22,308 bases of DNA, taken from NCBI GenBank assembly GCA_009783805.1, contig WRCU01000001.1:1-22308 (forward strand), in the 5' to 3' direction. This DNA comes from Oscillospiraceae bacterium (GTDB lineage Bacteria; Bacillota; Clostridia; WRCU01). Of this stretch, positions 7,893 to 15,381 are shown piece after piece. Positions within the stretch are counted from its first letter, which is position 1; every line of letters begins with the position of its first letter. The notes under the pieces are model-generated. The model was not told the origin of the DNA. It was given only the letters and a program-made list of their open reading frames with translations, and did no database searches. A program made the position numbers and the translations under genes.

Positions 7893-8900
7893 TCAATTCG
7901 GGAAGCAGTTCATCATCGACTCCGTGACCGCGTACTTCCTTTCCCCACCTTCCAAAAAGGCGAGGAGGTCGTGCGTCAAGTAGTCGATCGACCTCACGGC
8001 GGACTCGACTATCCCGCCGGCCCGATGCGGCGTAAGGTAGGCGTTCGCCATCCTGCGGAACCTGGAGTCGGGCTCCAGGGGCTCCTTATCGAATACGTCC
8101 AGCATCGCTGTGATCTCCAGGGCCTCCAGCCGCTCCGCCAGCGCGTCCATGTCCATGAGCATGGAGCGCCCCACGTTCACGAGGAGGCTGTCCTTCCTCA
8201 GCGAGTAGATCTCCTTCCTTCCCACCACTTTCGCCGCGCCCTCCGTGTTGGCCGCGCAAAGCACGAGGACCTCCGAGTCGGCGGCCAGTTCGGCGACGCT
8301 TTCGTACCTTGCGGCGCCGCAGCCCTCCGCCGCCGAGGCGGGAAGGTATGGGTCGTACACGCCGAGCCTCACCGAGAACGGCGCCAGCAGCTCGGACAGC
8401 CTCCTGCCGATGCCGCCGAAGCCCACTATGCCGACTGACCTGCCCGTAAGCTGCCTCTCCAGGGGATCCGTCTCGTATGGGAATCCGCCGTCCCAAACCT
8501 CAGCGCCCATCCGCATGTCCATGTGGTACTGGCTGATCTTCCGCAGGCCCGTCAATATGAGCCCCAACGCCATCTCCGCCACGGCCGGCGACCAGGCCCC
8601 CCTGACCTCCGAGACGGCTATCCCTTTCTTGAAGCACGCCCTGACGTGGCGCTGTGTCGTGTTGATCTGCCCCATGAAGCGCAGCTCGGCGGCCCTTTCC
8701 ACGTCGGCGTCCGTGAAGGTCGGCCACGCCCACATGAAGATGGCGTTCGGCCAGCCGATGTCGTCCTTGAACTGGCCTATGGAGTCGTATGAGGTCTTGC
8801 GCAGCTCCATGGCCTCCCCCAACCTGTCGAACCTCCCCGCCAGCGCGGGCGCCTTGAAGAACCCCTCCGGCAGGTTCACGAGCAGCTTCGTCTTACCCAA
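7893..8900 (-). CDS. D-isomer-specific 2-hydroxyacid dehydrogenase
   Basis: This 335-residue NAD(P)-dependent oxidoreductase is of the D-2-hydroxyacid dehydrogenase family (phosphoglycerate, glyoxylate/hydroxypyruvate and D-lactate dehydrogenases). The Rossmann motif is VGIVGFGGIGRRL, with an acidic residue after strand two (VYDPYLP). The three catalytic residues are visible: Arg in VNVGRSMLMD, Glu in LDVFDKEPL and His in LTPHRAGG. The residue after the catalytic Arg is Ser, where most members have Gly. There is no ACT domain, so it is not a classical regulated SerA. The start is TTG 8900 behind a G-rich tract; a GTG at 8879 is the other option. It lies 15 nt after nrdR in the same orientation. 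The substrate cannot be told from the sequence. Confidence 0.88.
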   Translation of the reverse strand: MGKTKLLVNLPEGFFKAPALAGRFDRLGEAMELRKTSYDSIGQFKDDIGWPNAIFMWAWPTFTDADVERAAELRFMGQINTTQRHVRACFKKGIAVSEVRGAWSPAVAEMALGLILTGLRKISQYHMDMRMGAEVWDGGFPYETDPLERQLTGRSVGIVGFGGIGRRLSELLAPFSVRLGVYDPYLPASAAEGCGAARYESVAELAADSEVLVLCAANTEGAAKVVGRKEIYSLRKDSLLVNVGRSMLMDMDALAERLEALEITAMLDVFDKEPLEPDSRFRRMANAYLTPHRAGGIVESAVRSIDYLTHDLLAFLEGGERKYAVTESMMNCFPN

Positions 8901-8915
8901 TTCACCAACCCCCCA

Positions 8916-9443
8916 TCATACCGACTCGTTGCGCCCCCCCGGGGCCCCCTTACCTTCCAGCAACCCCTCCAGCTCCTCGATGAAGCTCCCTACGTCCGTG
9001 AACTGCCTGTAGACCGACGCGAACCGCACGTAGGATATTTCGTCGGCCTCCTTGAGACGCTCCATGACGGCTTCGCCGATCCTCTCCGACTCCACCTCGG
9101 TGTTCAGCGAGTTGTATAGCATGGACTCCACCTCGGCCGCCATCTGGCTTATCTGTTCCAAGGTGACGGGCCTCTTCTCGCATGCCTTCACCAGCCCCTT
9201 GACTATCTTCTCCCTGTCGAAGGCCTGGCGCGACTTGTCCTTCTTGACCACGATGAGCGGTATGCTCTCGAGCTTCTCATATGTCGTGAACCGCTTCTGG
9301 CAGAACGAGCACTCCCGCCTCCTGCGGGTCACGGAGCCGTCCTCCACGGGCCTCGAGTCGATCACCTTGTCCTCTATGAAACCGCAGTACGGGCATTTCA
9401 AGCGTATGGCCCCCATCCGCGGCCGCGCGCGGGCCGCCGTCAC
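8916..9443 (-). CDS. nrdR: Transcriptional repressor NrdR
   Basis: NrdR represses ribonucleotide reductase genes when its ATP-cone binds (d)ATP. The N-terminal zinc ribbon has CPYCG and [12 protein letters not shown], with [16 protein letters not shown] between. The ATP-cone covers the middle ([19 protein letters not shown]), and the helical end with FASVYRQF is typical. A short extra C-terminal tail follows. GTG 9443 overlaps the stop of the upstream ABC gene by 4 nt (GTGA), which suggests translational coupling. It would add nine residues before Met-Gly-Ala at ATG 9416, which gives the usual family start but has no visible Shine-Dalgarno site. No ribonucleotide reductase gene or clear NrdR box is seen in the window. 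Identity is firm; the start is uncertain. Confidence 0.93.
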   Translation of the reverse strand: MTAARARPRMGAIRLKCPYCGFIEDKVIDSRPVEDGSVTRRRRECSFCQKRFTTYEKLESIPLIVVKKDKSRQAFDREKIVKGLVKACEKRPVTLEQISQMAAEVESMLYNSLNTEVESERIGEAVMERLKEADEISYVRFASVYRQFTDVGSFIEELEGLLEGKGAPGGRNESV

Positions 9444-11308
9444 ATCTGACTCTCATGCATCTTAGCGTATTCGCCCCCCAAAGCCAATAGCTCCCGGTGG
9501 CTCCCGCTCTCCACTATCCTCCCGCCCTGCACCACCATGATCACGTCGGCGTCCCGTATCGTCGAGAGCCTATGCGCGATGACGAACGAGGTGCGGCCAG
9601 AGGCCAGCCTCAGCAGCGCCCTCTGGATGCTCAGCTCCGTCCTCGTGTCCACGCTGGAGGTCGCCTCGTCCAGGACCAGGATCGGGGCCTTGCAAAGTAC
9701 GGCCCTGGCGATGGCCAGCAGCTGCCTCTCCCCTTGGGAGAGGTTGTCCGACTGCCCGCTCACCTCCGTGCCGTACCCGCCCCTCAGCCTCCTTATGAAC
9801 GCGTCGGCGCCGGCCAGCGTGGCCGCCTCGACGACCTCCCCGTCGGTCGCCTCCGGCTTCCCGTACCTGATGTTGTCGGCTATCGTCCCCGTGAACAGGC
9901 ACGTGTCCTGTAGGACGACGGAGAAGGCCGTCCTCAGCGAGTCGCGCCGATACTTCCTTATGTCGGTGCCGTCCAGGTAGATGGCGCCCTCGGACGCGTC
10001 GTAGAACCGCGTCAGCAGGTTCACTATGGTCGTCTTCCCCGCGCCCGTAGGCCCCACCAGGGCGACCTTGCTGCCGGCCCTCACCTCGAAGCTGACGTCG
10101 TCCAGCACCTTGACCCCCTCGACGTATGAGAAGGTGACATGCTCGAACCGCACGTCGCCCTTGGGGTCCGTCATCTCCGCCGCCCCCTCGGGGTCCGGCC
10201 CCTCTCCTTCCTCCCCGAGGATCTCGAAGACCCGCTCGGCGCCGGCCAGGGCCGACTGGAGGTTGTTGAACATCCCGGCGATGTTGTTCAGGGGGAACGT
10301 GAACTGCCTGGAGTATGCCGTGAAGCTGGCTATCACGCCCACGGAGGCCAACCCGCGGTACACCAGCGTGCCGCCCACCGCGGCGATCGCGACGTAGCCC
10401 AGGTTGGTCACCACGTTCATGAAGGGCATAAGGACGCCGGACCATATCTGCGCGAGGACGGCGTTGCGGCGCAGCCTCTCGTTGGTTTCGCCGAATGACT
10501 CGACCACCTTGCCTTCCATGCTGAACGCCTGCACTATCCTATGCCCGGCGATCGACTCCTCGATCATGCCGTTGAGCTTCCCGAGCTCCCTCTGCTGCGC
10601 CTTGAACAGCCTGCGCGACCTGCCGGAAACGGCCTTCGTCAAGAGGATGACCAGCGGCACGGTGATCAACGCGGTCAGCGCCAGGTAGGCGTTCAGGTAG
10701 AGCATCACCGAGAACGATCCCACCACCATGATGGCCGCGCTGATGAGCTGCGTCGTCGACTGGGCGATGGTGGAGCTGATGTTGTCGACGTCGTTCGTCA
10801 GCCTGCTCATGAGCTCCCCGTGCGTATGGGTGTCGTGGAAGGCGAGCGGGAGGGTCTGGAACTTGTCGAACATGGCGTTCCTCAGGTCCTTGACGATCCT
10901 TTGGGAGGCCCCGGTCATGATCAGGCCATGGACGATCCCTATGGCCCAGTTGGCCGAGTAGGCCGCGACGAGGATGGCCGCGAATGAGTCCACCGCCCCG
11001 AATCCCAGCCCGTCGGCCATCGCCCCCACGCTCCGGCCGACCAGGTACGGGACCGAGACCGAGAGGGCCGTCTCGGCGATGAGCAGGACGGCCACCACGA
11101 ACAGCGACTTCCCTTCCTTCAGATAGAACCGCAGGAGCTTGCGGAAGGTCCCCTTCGCGTCCTTCGCCTTCTCGCCGGGCGCGAATCGGGCCATCGGCCC
11201 ACCCATGGGCCCTCCGCCCATGGGGCCGCCCATGAGGCCCCCCGGCCTTCCGCCCATGCCCCTCCCGATGGCGGGGACCGCCACGTCCCCCCTTTTCCTT
11301 TCATCCAT
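9440..11308 (-). CDS. ABC exporter half, consensus-site ATPase subunit
   Basis: This 622-residue membrane-fused ABC transporter subunit is one half of a heterodimeric exporter of the TM287/288, BmrCD and TmrAB type. A Met/Gly/Pro-rich N-terminus ([11 protein letters not shown]) precedes [10 protein letters not shown], a pattern I know from this clostridial subfamily. Six membrane segments follow. The nucleotide-binding domain shows Walker [10 protein letters not shown], signature LSQGERQLL, Walker [13 protein letters not shown] with the catalytic Glu, and H-loop His in IAHRLSTI. Its own signature deviates (LSQGE), so it pairs its intact Walker/H-loop site with the canonical LSGGQ of the partner. 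The ATG at 11308 shares its A with the partner's TGA stop (TGATG), and GGGGAGG lies about 8 nt upstream. Likely substrates are drugs, lipids or peptides; none can be assigned. Confidence 0.92.
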   Translation of the reverse strand: MDERKRGDVAVPAIGRGMGGRPGGLMGGPMGGGPMGGPMARFAPGEKAKDAKGTFRKLLRFYLKEGKSLFVVAVLLIAETALSVSVPYLVGRSVGAMADGLGFGAVDSFAAILVAAYSANWAIGIVHGLIMTGASQRIVKDLRNAMFDKFQTLPLAFHDTHTHGELMSRLTNDVDNISSTIAQSTTQLISAAIMVVGSFSVMLYLNAYLALTALITVPLVILLTKAVSGRSRRLFKAQQRELGKLNGMIEESIAGHRIVQAFSMEGKVVESFGETNERLRRNAVLAQIWSGVLMPFMNVVTNLGYVAIAAVGGTLVYRGLASVGVIASFTAYSRQFTFPLNNIAGMFNNLQSALAGAERVFEILGEEGEGPDPEGAAEMTDPKGDVRFEHVTFSYVEGVKVLDDVSFEVRAGSKVALVGPTGAGKTTIVNLLTRFYDASEGAIYLDGTDIRKYRRDSLRTAFSVVLQDTCLFTGTIADNIRYGKPEATDGEVVEAATLAGADAFIRRLRGGYGTEVSGQSDNLSQGERQLLAIARAVLCKAPILVLDEATSSVDTRTELSIQRALLRLASGRTSFVIAHRLSTIRDADVIMVVQGGRIVESGSHRELLALGGEYAKMHESQM

Positions 11309-13110
11309 CAGGGAACCGCCTCCCCTATCTGCGAGCGGTATATGTCCCTGTACCCGCCGCAATCCCCCAGCAGCGCCTCATGCGGCCCGAACCCCACCAT
11401 GGCCCCGCCGTCCAGCACCAACACGTCGTCGCACTGCCGGACGGACGATATCCTCTGGGAGATCGTCACGCAGGTGAAGTCATGCGCGCGCAGCGCCTCC
11501 CTCATGTCCCTCTCGGTTATGACGTCCAGGGCGCTCATGCAGTCGTCCAGTATGATGAGCTCAGGGTCCCTGACCAAGGCCCTGGCTATGGAGATCCTCT
11601 GCCTCTGCCCTCCCGACAGGTTCACGCCCCCCTGGCCGATCGGCGTGTCCAGGCCCATGGGCGAGGCCATGACGAAGTCATCCGCCTGCGCCTGGGTCAG
11701 CGCGTCCATCACCTCCGCGTCCGTCGCGCCTTCCCTGCCCCAAAGGACGTTCTCCCTGATCGTCCCCGTGAAGAGCGTGGGCCTTTGGGGCACGTACGCT
11801 ATGCGGCCACGCCATTCGCCCACCGGCAAGTCGCCGATGTCCTCGCCGAAGACGCTTATCCTGCCGCCCGTGACGTCGTAGAACCTCAGCATCAGGTATG
11901 CGAGCGTGCTCTTCCCCGAGCCGGTGGGGCCGATCACGCCCATAGAGCCTCCGGGGCGGATCGCCAGGCTTATCCCCGTGAGCGCGTCCATCCCGGTGGA
12001 GCCGCGGTACCTGAAGGACACGCCCTCCATCCTGACGTGCGGCTCCGCGCCGGCGGCGGCGCGGGCCGGCGTCCGGGCCTCGGCGCTCCCGATGCGGGCC
12101 GGCGTCCGGGCCTCGGCGCCTTCGTGGCCCCGCCCAGCCGTGGAGTCGCCGGCGACCGCTCCAGGCCCGCCGCCCATCTCCATGACCTCTGATATGCGCT
12201 CGTTCGAGGCCTTCACCCTCACGAGCATGTTGAAGACGTTGGACAGCATGTTCAGGCTCATGAGCATCTGGGCCATGTACGTTATGAACGCCATGACCTG
12301 CCCCACGCGCAGGTCCCCGGCATCGACCCACCTGGCCCCGAACATGATGAGGAGGGAGGTCGCCAGGTTGACGAACAGCGCCATGAACGGTGTGCATATG
12401 ACGAGGACGTTGTTGGCCTTGACGGAGCTCTCGGCCAGGGCGTCGTTGACCCCCCTGAACCTGGCCTCCTCGTCGCGGAATCGCCTGAACGCCTTGACCA
12501 GCCTGATCCCGGCCAGGTATTCCCTCATGGCCGTGTTCATGGCGTCGATGGCCTTCTGGATCCTCAGGAACCGCGGGTAGGCCAGCCTCATGCTGACCGT
12601 GACCACGCCCATTACCAGGCATACCGCGGGGACGATGATCGGGACGGACTTCAGGTCCAGGGTCGCCGCCATGACGATAGCGCCCACGCACATCACGGGG
12701 GCCTTGAAGAAGATCCTCATCAGCCCGTTCACCATGTTCTGGACCTGCCCGACGTCGGAGGTCTCCCTCGTCACGAGCGAGCCCCCGTCGAACCTGTCTA
12801 TGTCGTAGGCCGACAGCGACATGATCCTTTCGAACAGGTCCAGCCTGAGCCTGCTTCCGAATTTTTGGGACACGTCGGAGGATATGACGCTGCGCGCGAA
12901 AGCGAAGGCCGCGCCCGCGCACGCTATGAGGAGCATCCTGACCCCTTGGCCGGCGACTATCCCCAGGTCGCCCCCCATCGCGCCCTCGTCGATGAGCCTC
13001 GACATGGCCTTCGGCTGCATGAGGTCGCAGACGGCCTCCATCGTGACGCATGCGACCGAGAGGAGGAACATCCACCTATAGCTTTTCCAATACCGCCGCA
13101 GGTAACCCAT
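11308..13110 (-). CDS. ABC exporter half, degenerate-site ATPase subunit
   Basis: This 600-residue partner of the adjacent ABC half has an N-terminal six-helix exporter domain (starting MGYLRRYWKSYRW), then a linker and an ATPase domain. Walker A is GPTGSGKST and the signature NLSGGQRQR is canonical. In Walker B the catalytic Glu is replaced by Asp (LIILDDCMSALD), and the H-loop His is Gln (TISQRISSV). These are the known marks of the non-hydrolysing site in asymmetric heterodimeric exporters. The linker before the ATPase domain carries an in-frame duplicated AEARTPAR segment (33-bp repeat, 12061-12119). ATG 13110 is the clear start. The gene follows the TIM-barrel protein gene by 25 nt and overlaps the next subunit gene by one base, so both halves should be made together. 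Confidence 0.92.
   Translation of the reverse strand: MGYLRRYWKSYRWMFLLSVACVTMEAVCDLMQPKAMSRLIDEGAMGGDLGIVAGQGVRMLLIACAGAAFAFARSVISSDVSQKFGSRLRLDLFERIMSLSAYDIDRFDGGSLVTRETSDVGQVQNMVNGLMRIFFKAPVMCVGAIVMAATLDLKSVPIIVPAVCLVMGVVTVSMRLAYPRFLRIQKAIDAMNTAMREYLAGIRLVKAFRRFRDEEARFRGVNDALAESSVKANNVLVICTPFMALFVNLATSLLIMFGARWVDAGDLRVGQVMAFITYMAQMLMSLNMLSNVFNMLVRVKASNERISEVMEMGGGPGAVAGDSTAGRGHEGAEARTPARIGSAEARTPARAAAGAEPHVRMEGVSFRYRGSTGMDALTGISLAIRPGGSMGVIGPTGSGKSTLAYLMLRFYDVTGGRISVFGEDIGDLPVGEWRGRIAYVPQRPTLFTGTIRENVLWGREGATDAEVMDALTQAQADDFVMASPMGLDTPIGQGGVNLSGGQRQRISIARALVRDPELIILDDCMSALDVITERDMREALRAHDFTCVTISQRISSVRQCDDVLVLDGGAMVGFGPHEALLGDCGGYRDIYRSQIGEAVP
12061..12119. repeat. 33-bp in-frame tandem repeat in ABC linker
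   Basis: A 26-bp sequence starting GCGGGCCGGC and ending CCTCGGCGC occurs identically at 12061-12086 and 12094-12119, a 33-bp period. It encodes two copies of AEARTPAR within the linker between the membrane and ATPase domains of the degenerate ABC subunit. The period of 11 codons keeps the frame. Confidence 0.9.
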
Positions 13111-13135
13111 CTACGCCAGCCACCGGGACCCGACC

Positions 13136-13963
13136 TTAATAGTCGGCGATCCTCTCGTCCATGATGGGGAGCCGCCTATCCAGCGCGGCGAGCGAGTACT
13201 CCACGGTCTCGTGGACCTCCGCGGGGGTCATGCACCCGACCGCCACCAGGTCCTTGTCCCTGATCGTGTTCCAAACGAAGTTGAGGCCCACGAACGGGTT
13301 CAAGTGGCCCGCCGCCATGGGCTTTATGGTCAGCACCGGCTTTTTGGCGCCCCAGATTATCTTGTGGACCAGCTCGACCTCGATCTGCATGAGGAACCCG
13401 ATCGCATTGTATATCTGAATATAGACCTCGACGTCGTACCCGTTCGCGTCGGCGTACGTGACTATCTCCGGCATGTGGGCGCTGAGCCCCGGCACCATGC
13501 CGTTCTCGCGGATCATGTAGAGGTAATCCCCGATCCTGTCGATCCTGCCGGCGCCCTTATTGACCAGCTTCTCCACCACGAAGTGGAGGGGCAGGCATAT
13601 GTCCACGCCGCATTCCGCGCATAGCCTCATGTGGTCGGCGGCCGAAGCCCTGCCTTCGGCGGTGTCGGACACGTCGAACACCGCCAGCTCGATGAGGGTC
13701 ACCTTCCTGCCGGTCCTCTGCTCGGCCATGCGGATGCCGTCCAGCGCGAACCGGTGGCCCACGACGCAGCCGATGATCGCGTCCACCCCATGCTCGAGGT
13801 ACGCCTCCACGATGGCGCAGACCGCGGAGGCCTCGTTGTTGAAGCTCTTGATGTGCACGTCCCGGGCCCTCGTCCTATGTGACCCGCCCATGATGTTGTT
13901 GGTTCCGATGACCAGCCTGGAAAGCTCCAGCCCGCCGATCTTGGTCCTGGGGAACGACTGCAT
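13136..13963 (-). CDS. Predicted TIM-barrel protein, aldo/keto-reductase-like, unknown function
   Basis: I cannot name this 275-residue protein. It opens FPRTKIGGLELSRLVIGTNN and shows alternating strands and helices with acidic, His and Cys residues near strand ends (AIIGCVVGHRF, CAECGVDICLPLHF, KPMAAGHLNPF). It closes with VGCMTPAEVHETVEYSLA, which resembles the C-terminal part of aldo/keto-reductase-type barrels. The usual AKR catalytic Asp-Tyr-Lys-His set is not evident. ATG 13963 is chosen because GGAGGTGG lies 5 nt upstream; the longer frame from 13996 would start inside the predicted -10 element. It is the first gene of the minus-strand run and precedes the ABC exporter by 25 nt, so a link with the exporter's substrate is possible but unproven. 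Confidence 0.75.
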   Translation of the reverse strand: MQSFPRTKIGGLELSRLVIGTNNIMGGSHRTRARDVHIKSFNNEASAVCAIVEAYLEHGVDAIIGCVVGHRFALDGIRMAEQRTGRKVTLIELAVFDVSDTAEGRASAADHMRLCAECGVDICLPLHFVVEKLVNKGAGRIDRIGDYLYMIRENGMVPGLSAHMPEIVTYADANGYDVEVYIQIYNAIGFLMQIEVELVHKIIWGAKKPVLTIKPMAAGHLNPFVGLNFVWNTIRDKDLVAVGCMTPAEVHETVEYSLAALDRRLPIMDERIADY

Positions 13964-13994
13964 TCGCGCCACCTCCGATTCTATCGTGCCTACC

Positions 13995-14024
13995 ATGATA
14001 TGACTTCCGCGAGGCCGTATGCAA
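13995..14024 (-). promoter_or_regulatory. Promoter of the minus-strand six-gene run
   Basis: On the minus strand, TTGCAT (14019-14024) and TATCAT (13995-14000) are 18 bp apart. The predicted start near 13989 leaves a 25-nt leader carrying GGAGGTGG before ATG 13963. It is divergent from the polymerase promoter at 14050-14078. Confidence 0.6.
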
Positions 14025-14049
14025 CGGCTTCCATGCCGCGGGCGCGGCC

Positions 14050-14078
14050 TTGACGGACGGGAACATCTGTTCTATTAT
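14050..14078 (+). promoter_or_regulatory. Promoter of Y-family polymerase gene
   Basis: TTGACG (14050-14055) and TATTAT (14073-14078) lie 17 bp apart. The predicted start near 14085 gives a leader of about 33 nt, and GAAAGGG precedes ATG 14118 by about 9 nt. Confidence 0.75.
14061..14072. promoter_or_regulatory. LexA (DinR-type) SOS operator
   Basis: GAAC-ATCT-GTTC at 14061-14072 fits the Gram-positive LexA consensus GAAC-N4-GTTC. It fills the spacer between the -35 and -10 of the promoter driving the Y-family polymerase gene, where bound LexA would block RNA polymerase. This fits SOS control of the gene. Confidence 0.8.
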
Positions 14079-14117
14079 GGGCAGTGACGGGCACGACCCG
14101 CCGAAAGGGCCGCAGCC

Positions 14118-15323
14118 ATGGAAGCCAATCGTGTGATGCTCCACTCAGACTGCAACAACTACTACGCCTCCGTCGAATGCATCGGGAACGAAGGCCTGCG
14201 CGGAGTCCCCATGGTCGTATGCGGCGACCCGGCGACCAGGCACGGCATCGTGCTCTCGAAGAACGACCACGCGAAGGCGTTCGGGATCCTCACGGGCGAG
14301 AGCGTCCATACCGCGAGGCGGAAGGCGCCGGGCCTGACGGTGGTGAACGCCGACTACCCGAAGTACGTCCGCTACGCCAAGGCCGCCAGGCGGCTGTACG
14401 GCGAGTACGGGGGGGAGGTCGTCCCCTACGGCCTGGACGAGGCTTGGATCGACCTGACGGGCAGGGTCGGGTCGATCGAAGAGGGCGCCCAGGTCGCAGA
14501 TGCGATAAGGGGCCGGATGAAAGGCGATCTGGGCCTGACGGTCTCGGTCGGCGTAAGTTACAACTACCTGTTCTCGAAGATGGCGTCCGACATGAGGAAG
14601 CCGGACGCCACCTCGACGCTCCGACGGGAGGACCTTAGGCCGGTCATATGGGGCATGCCCGCGTTCGAGCTGCTGTTCGTCGGGCCCGTCACCAGGCGGA
14701 AGCTGAGGGCCATGAACATCCTCACGGTCGGCGACCTGGCCAGGGCAGGCAAGGATGTGATGCAAAAGAAGCTGGGCAAGGCGGGCCTCTCACTGTGGCA
14801 GTTCGCGAACGGCGACGACAGCTCCTTCGACCCGCGAGTCCCGGTCGCCGAGCCGTTCAAGAGCTTCGGGAACACGATCACCACGCCCAAGGACATGGCC
14901 GACCCCATCGACGTGTACTCGATGCTCTACGTCCTCTCCTCCGTCGTCGCGATGAGGCTGCGCAAGCATGGGCTCCTGGCCGGCTGCATAAGCCTGAACT
15001 ATAAGCACGCCGACTTCACGGCCGTGGTGAGGCAATGCACCGCGCCGGTCAGGACGGACGAGGCCGAGGTGATCTTCTCCCGCGTCAAGGCGCTGTTCGA
15101 CGGCAACCACGAGGCGGGGAGGCCGATCAGGAGCATCGGGGTGCACGTGAGGAACCTCGGGGGCCGCTCCGCGCGCCAGCACACGCTGTTCGACGGCGAA
15201 CGCGCGGCGTCGCCGGACCTGAGGGCGATGGTGGATGGGCTGAGGGCCAAGCTCGGCGATTTCAACGTAGAGAGGTCCGCGGGCGGGGCGGATTGCGGCG
15301 TATCGGTCGGCGACGTCCTGTAA
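14118..15323 (+). CDS. Y-family translesion DNA polymerase (DinB/Pol IV type)
   Basis: This 401-residue error-prone polymerase copies past damaged bases. The first metal-binding motif is LHSDCNNYYASVE (Asp11, with Tyr at the steric-gate region), and the second is YGLDEAWIDLTG (Asp107, Glu108). SVGVSYNYLFSKMASDMRKP is the palm-domain motif of the family. A helix-hairpin-helix-like thumb (LLFVGPVTRRKLRAMNILTVGDLARAG) and the little-finger domain complete it. The HSDCNN and CGDPATRHGIVLSKN style matches clostridial DinB-like polymerases more than E. coli Pol IV. There is no recognisable beta-clamp QLSLF box, though QHTLF near residue 357 is a plausible variant. It is transcribed from a LexA-boxed promoter. 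Assignment to the family is firm; Pol IV or Pol V-like role is not resolved. Confidence 0.92.
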   Translation: MEANRVMLHSDCNNYYASVECIGNEGLRGVPMVVCGDPATRHGIVLSKNDHAKAFGILTGESVHTARRKAPGLTVVNADYPKYVRYAKAARRLYGEYGGEVVPYGLDEAWIDLTGRVGSIEEGAQVADAIRGRMKGDLGLTVSVGVSYNYLFSKMASDMRKPDATSTLRREDLRPVIWGMPAFELLFVGPVTRRKLRAMNILTVGDLARAGKDVMQKKLGKAGLSLWQFANGDDSSFDPRVPVAEPFKSFGNTITTPKDMADPIDVYSMLYVLSSVVAMRLRKHGLLAGCISLNYKHADFTAVVRQCTAPVRTDEAEVIFSRVKALFDGNHEAGRPIRSIGVHVRNLGGRSARQHTLFDGERAASPDLRAMVDGLRAKLGDFNVERSAGGADCGVSVGDVL

Positions 15324-15344
15324 GGAGCCCATGGCGCGCACCGA

Positions 15345-15374
15345 TTGACACCGGCGGATCCCGTGCCATAGAAT
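15345..15374 (+). promoter_or_regulatory. Promoter of lytic transglycosylase gene
   Basis: TTGACA (15345-15350) and TAGAAT (15369-15374) lie 18 bp apart. Transcription would start near 15381, practically at the ATG at 15382, giving a leaderless message. Confidence 0.6.
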
Positions 15375-15381
15375 CCATGCC

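Noticed and set aside
7527..8438. 303-codon plus-strand frame opposite the HIT and dehydrogenase genes
   Set aside because: His/Arg/Pro-rich antisense translation with no start-site support.
11210..11260. Met/Gly/Pro-rich repeat-like stretch at the start of the ABC subunit, considered as a separate repeat element
   Set aside because: This kind of N-terminus is usual in the clostridial exporter subfamily and the DNA copies are short and imperfect.
11678..13075. 465-codon minus-strand frame inside the ABC subunit gene
   Set aside because: It is a shifted frame of the real ABC gene with Arg/Gly/His-rich low-complexity translation; all conserved ABC motifs are in the other frame.
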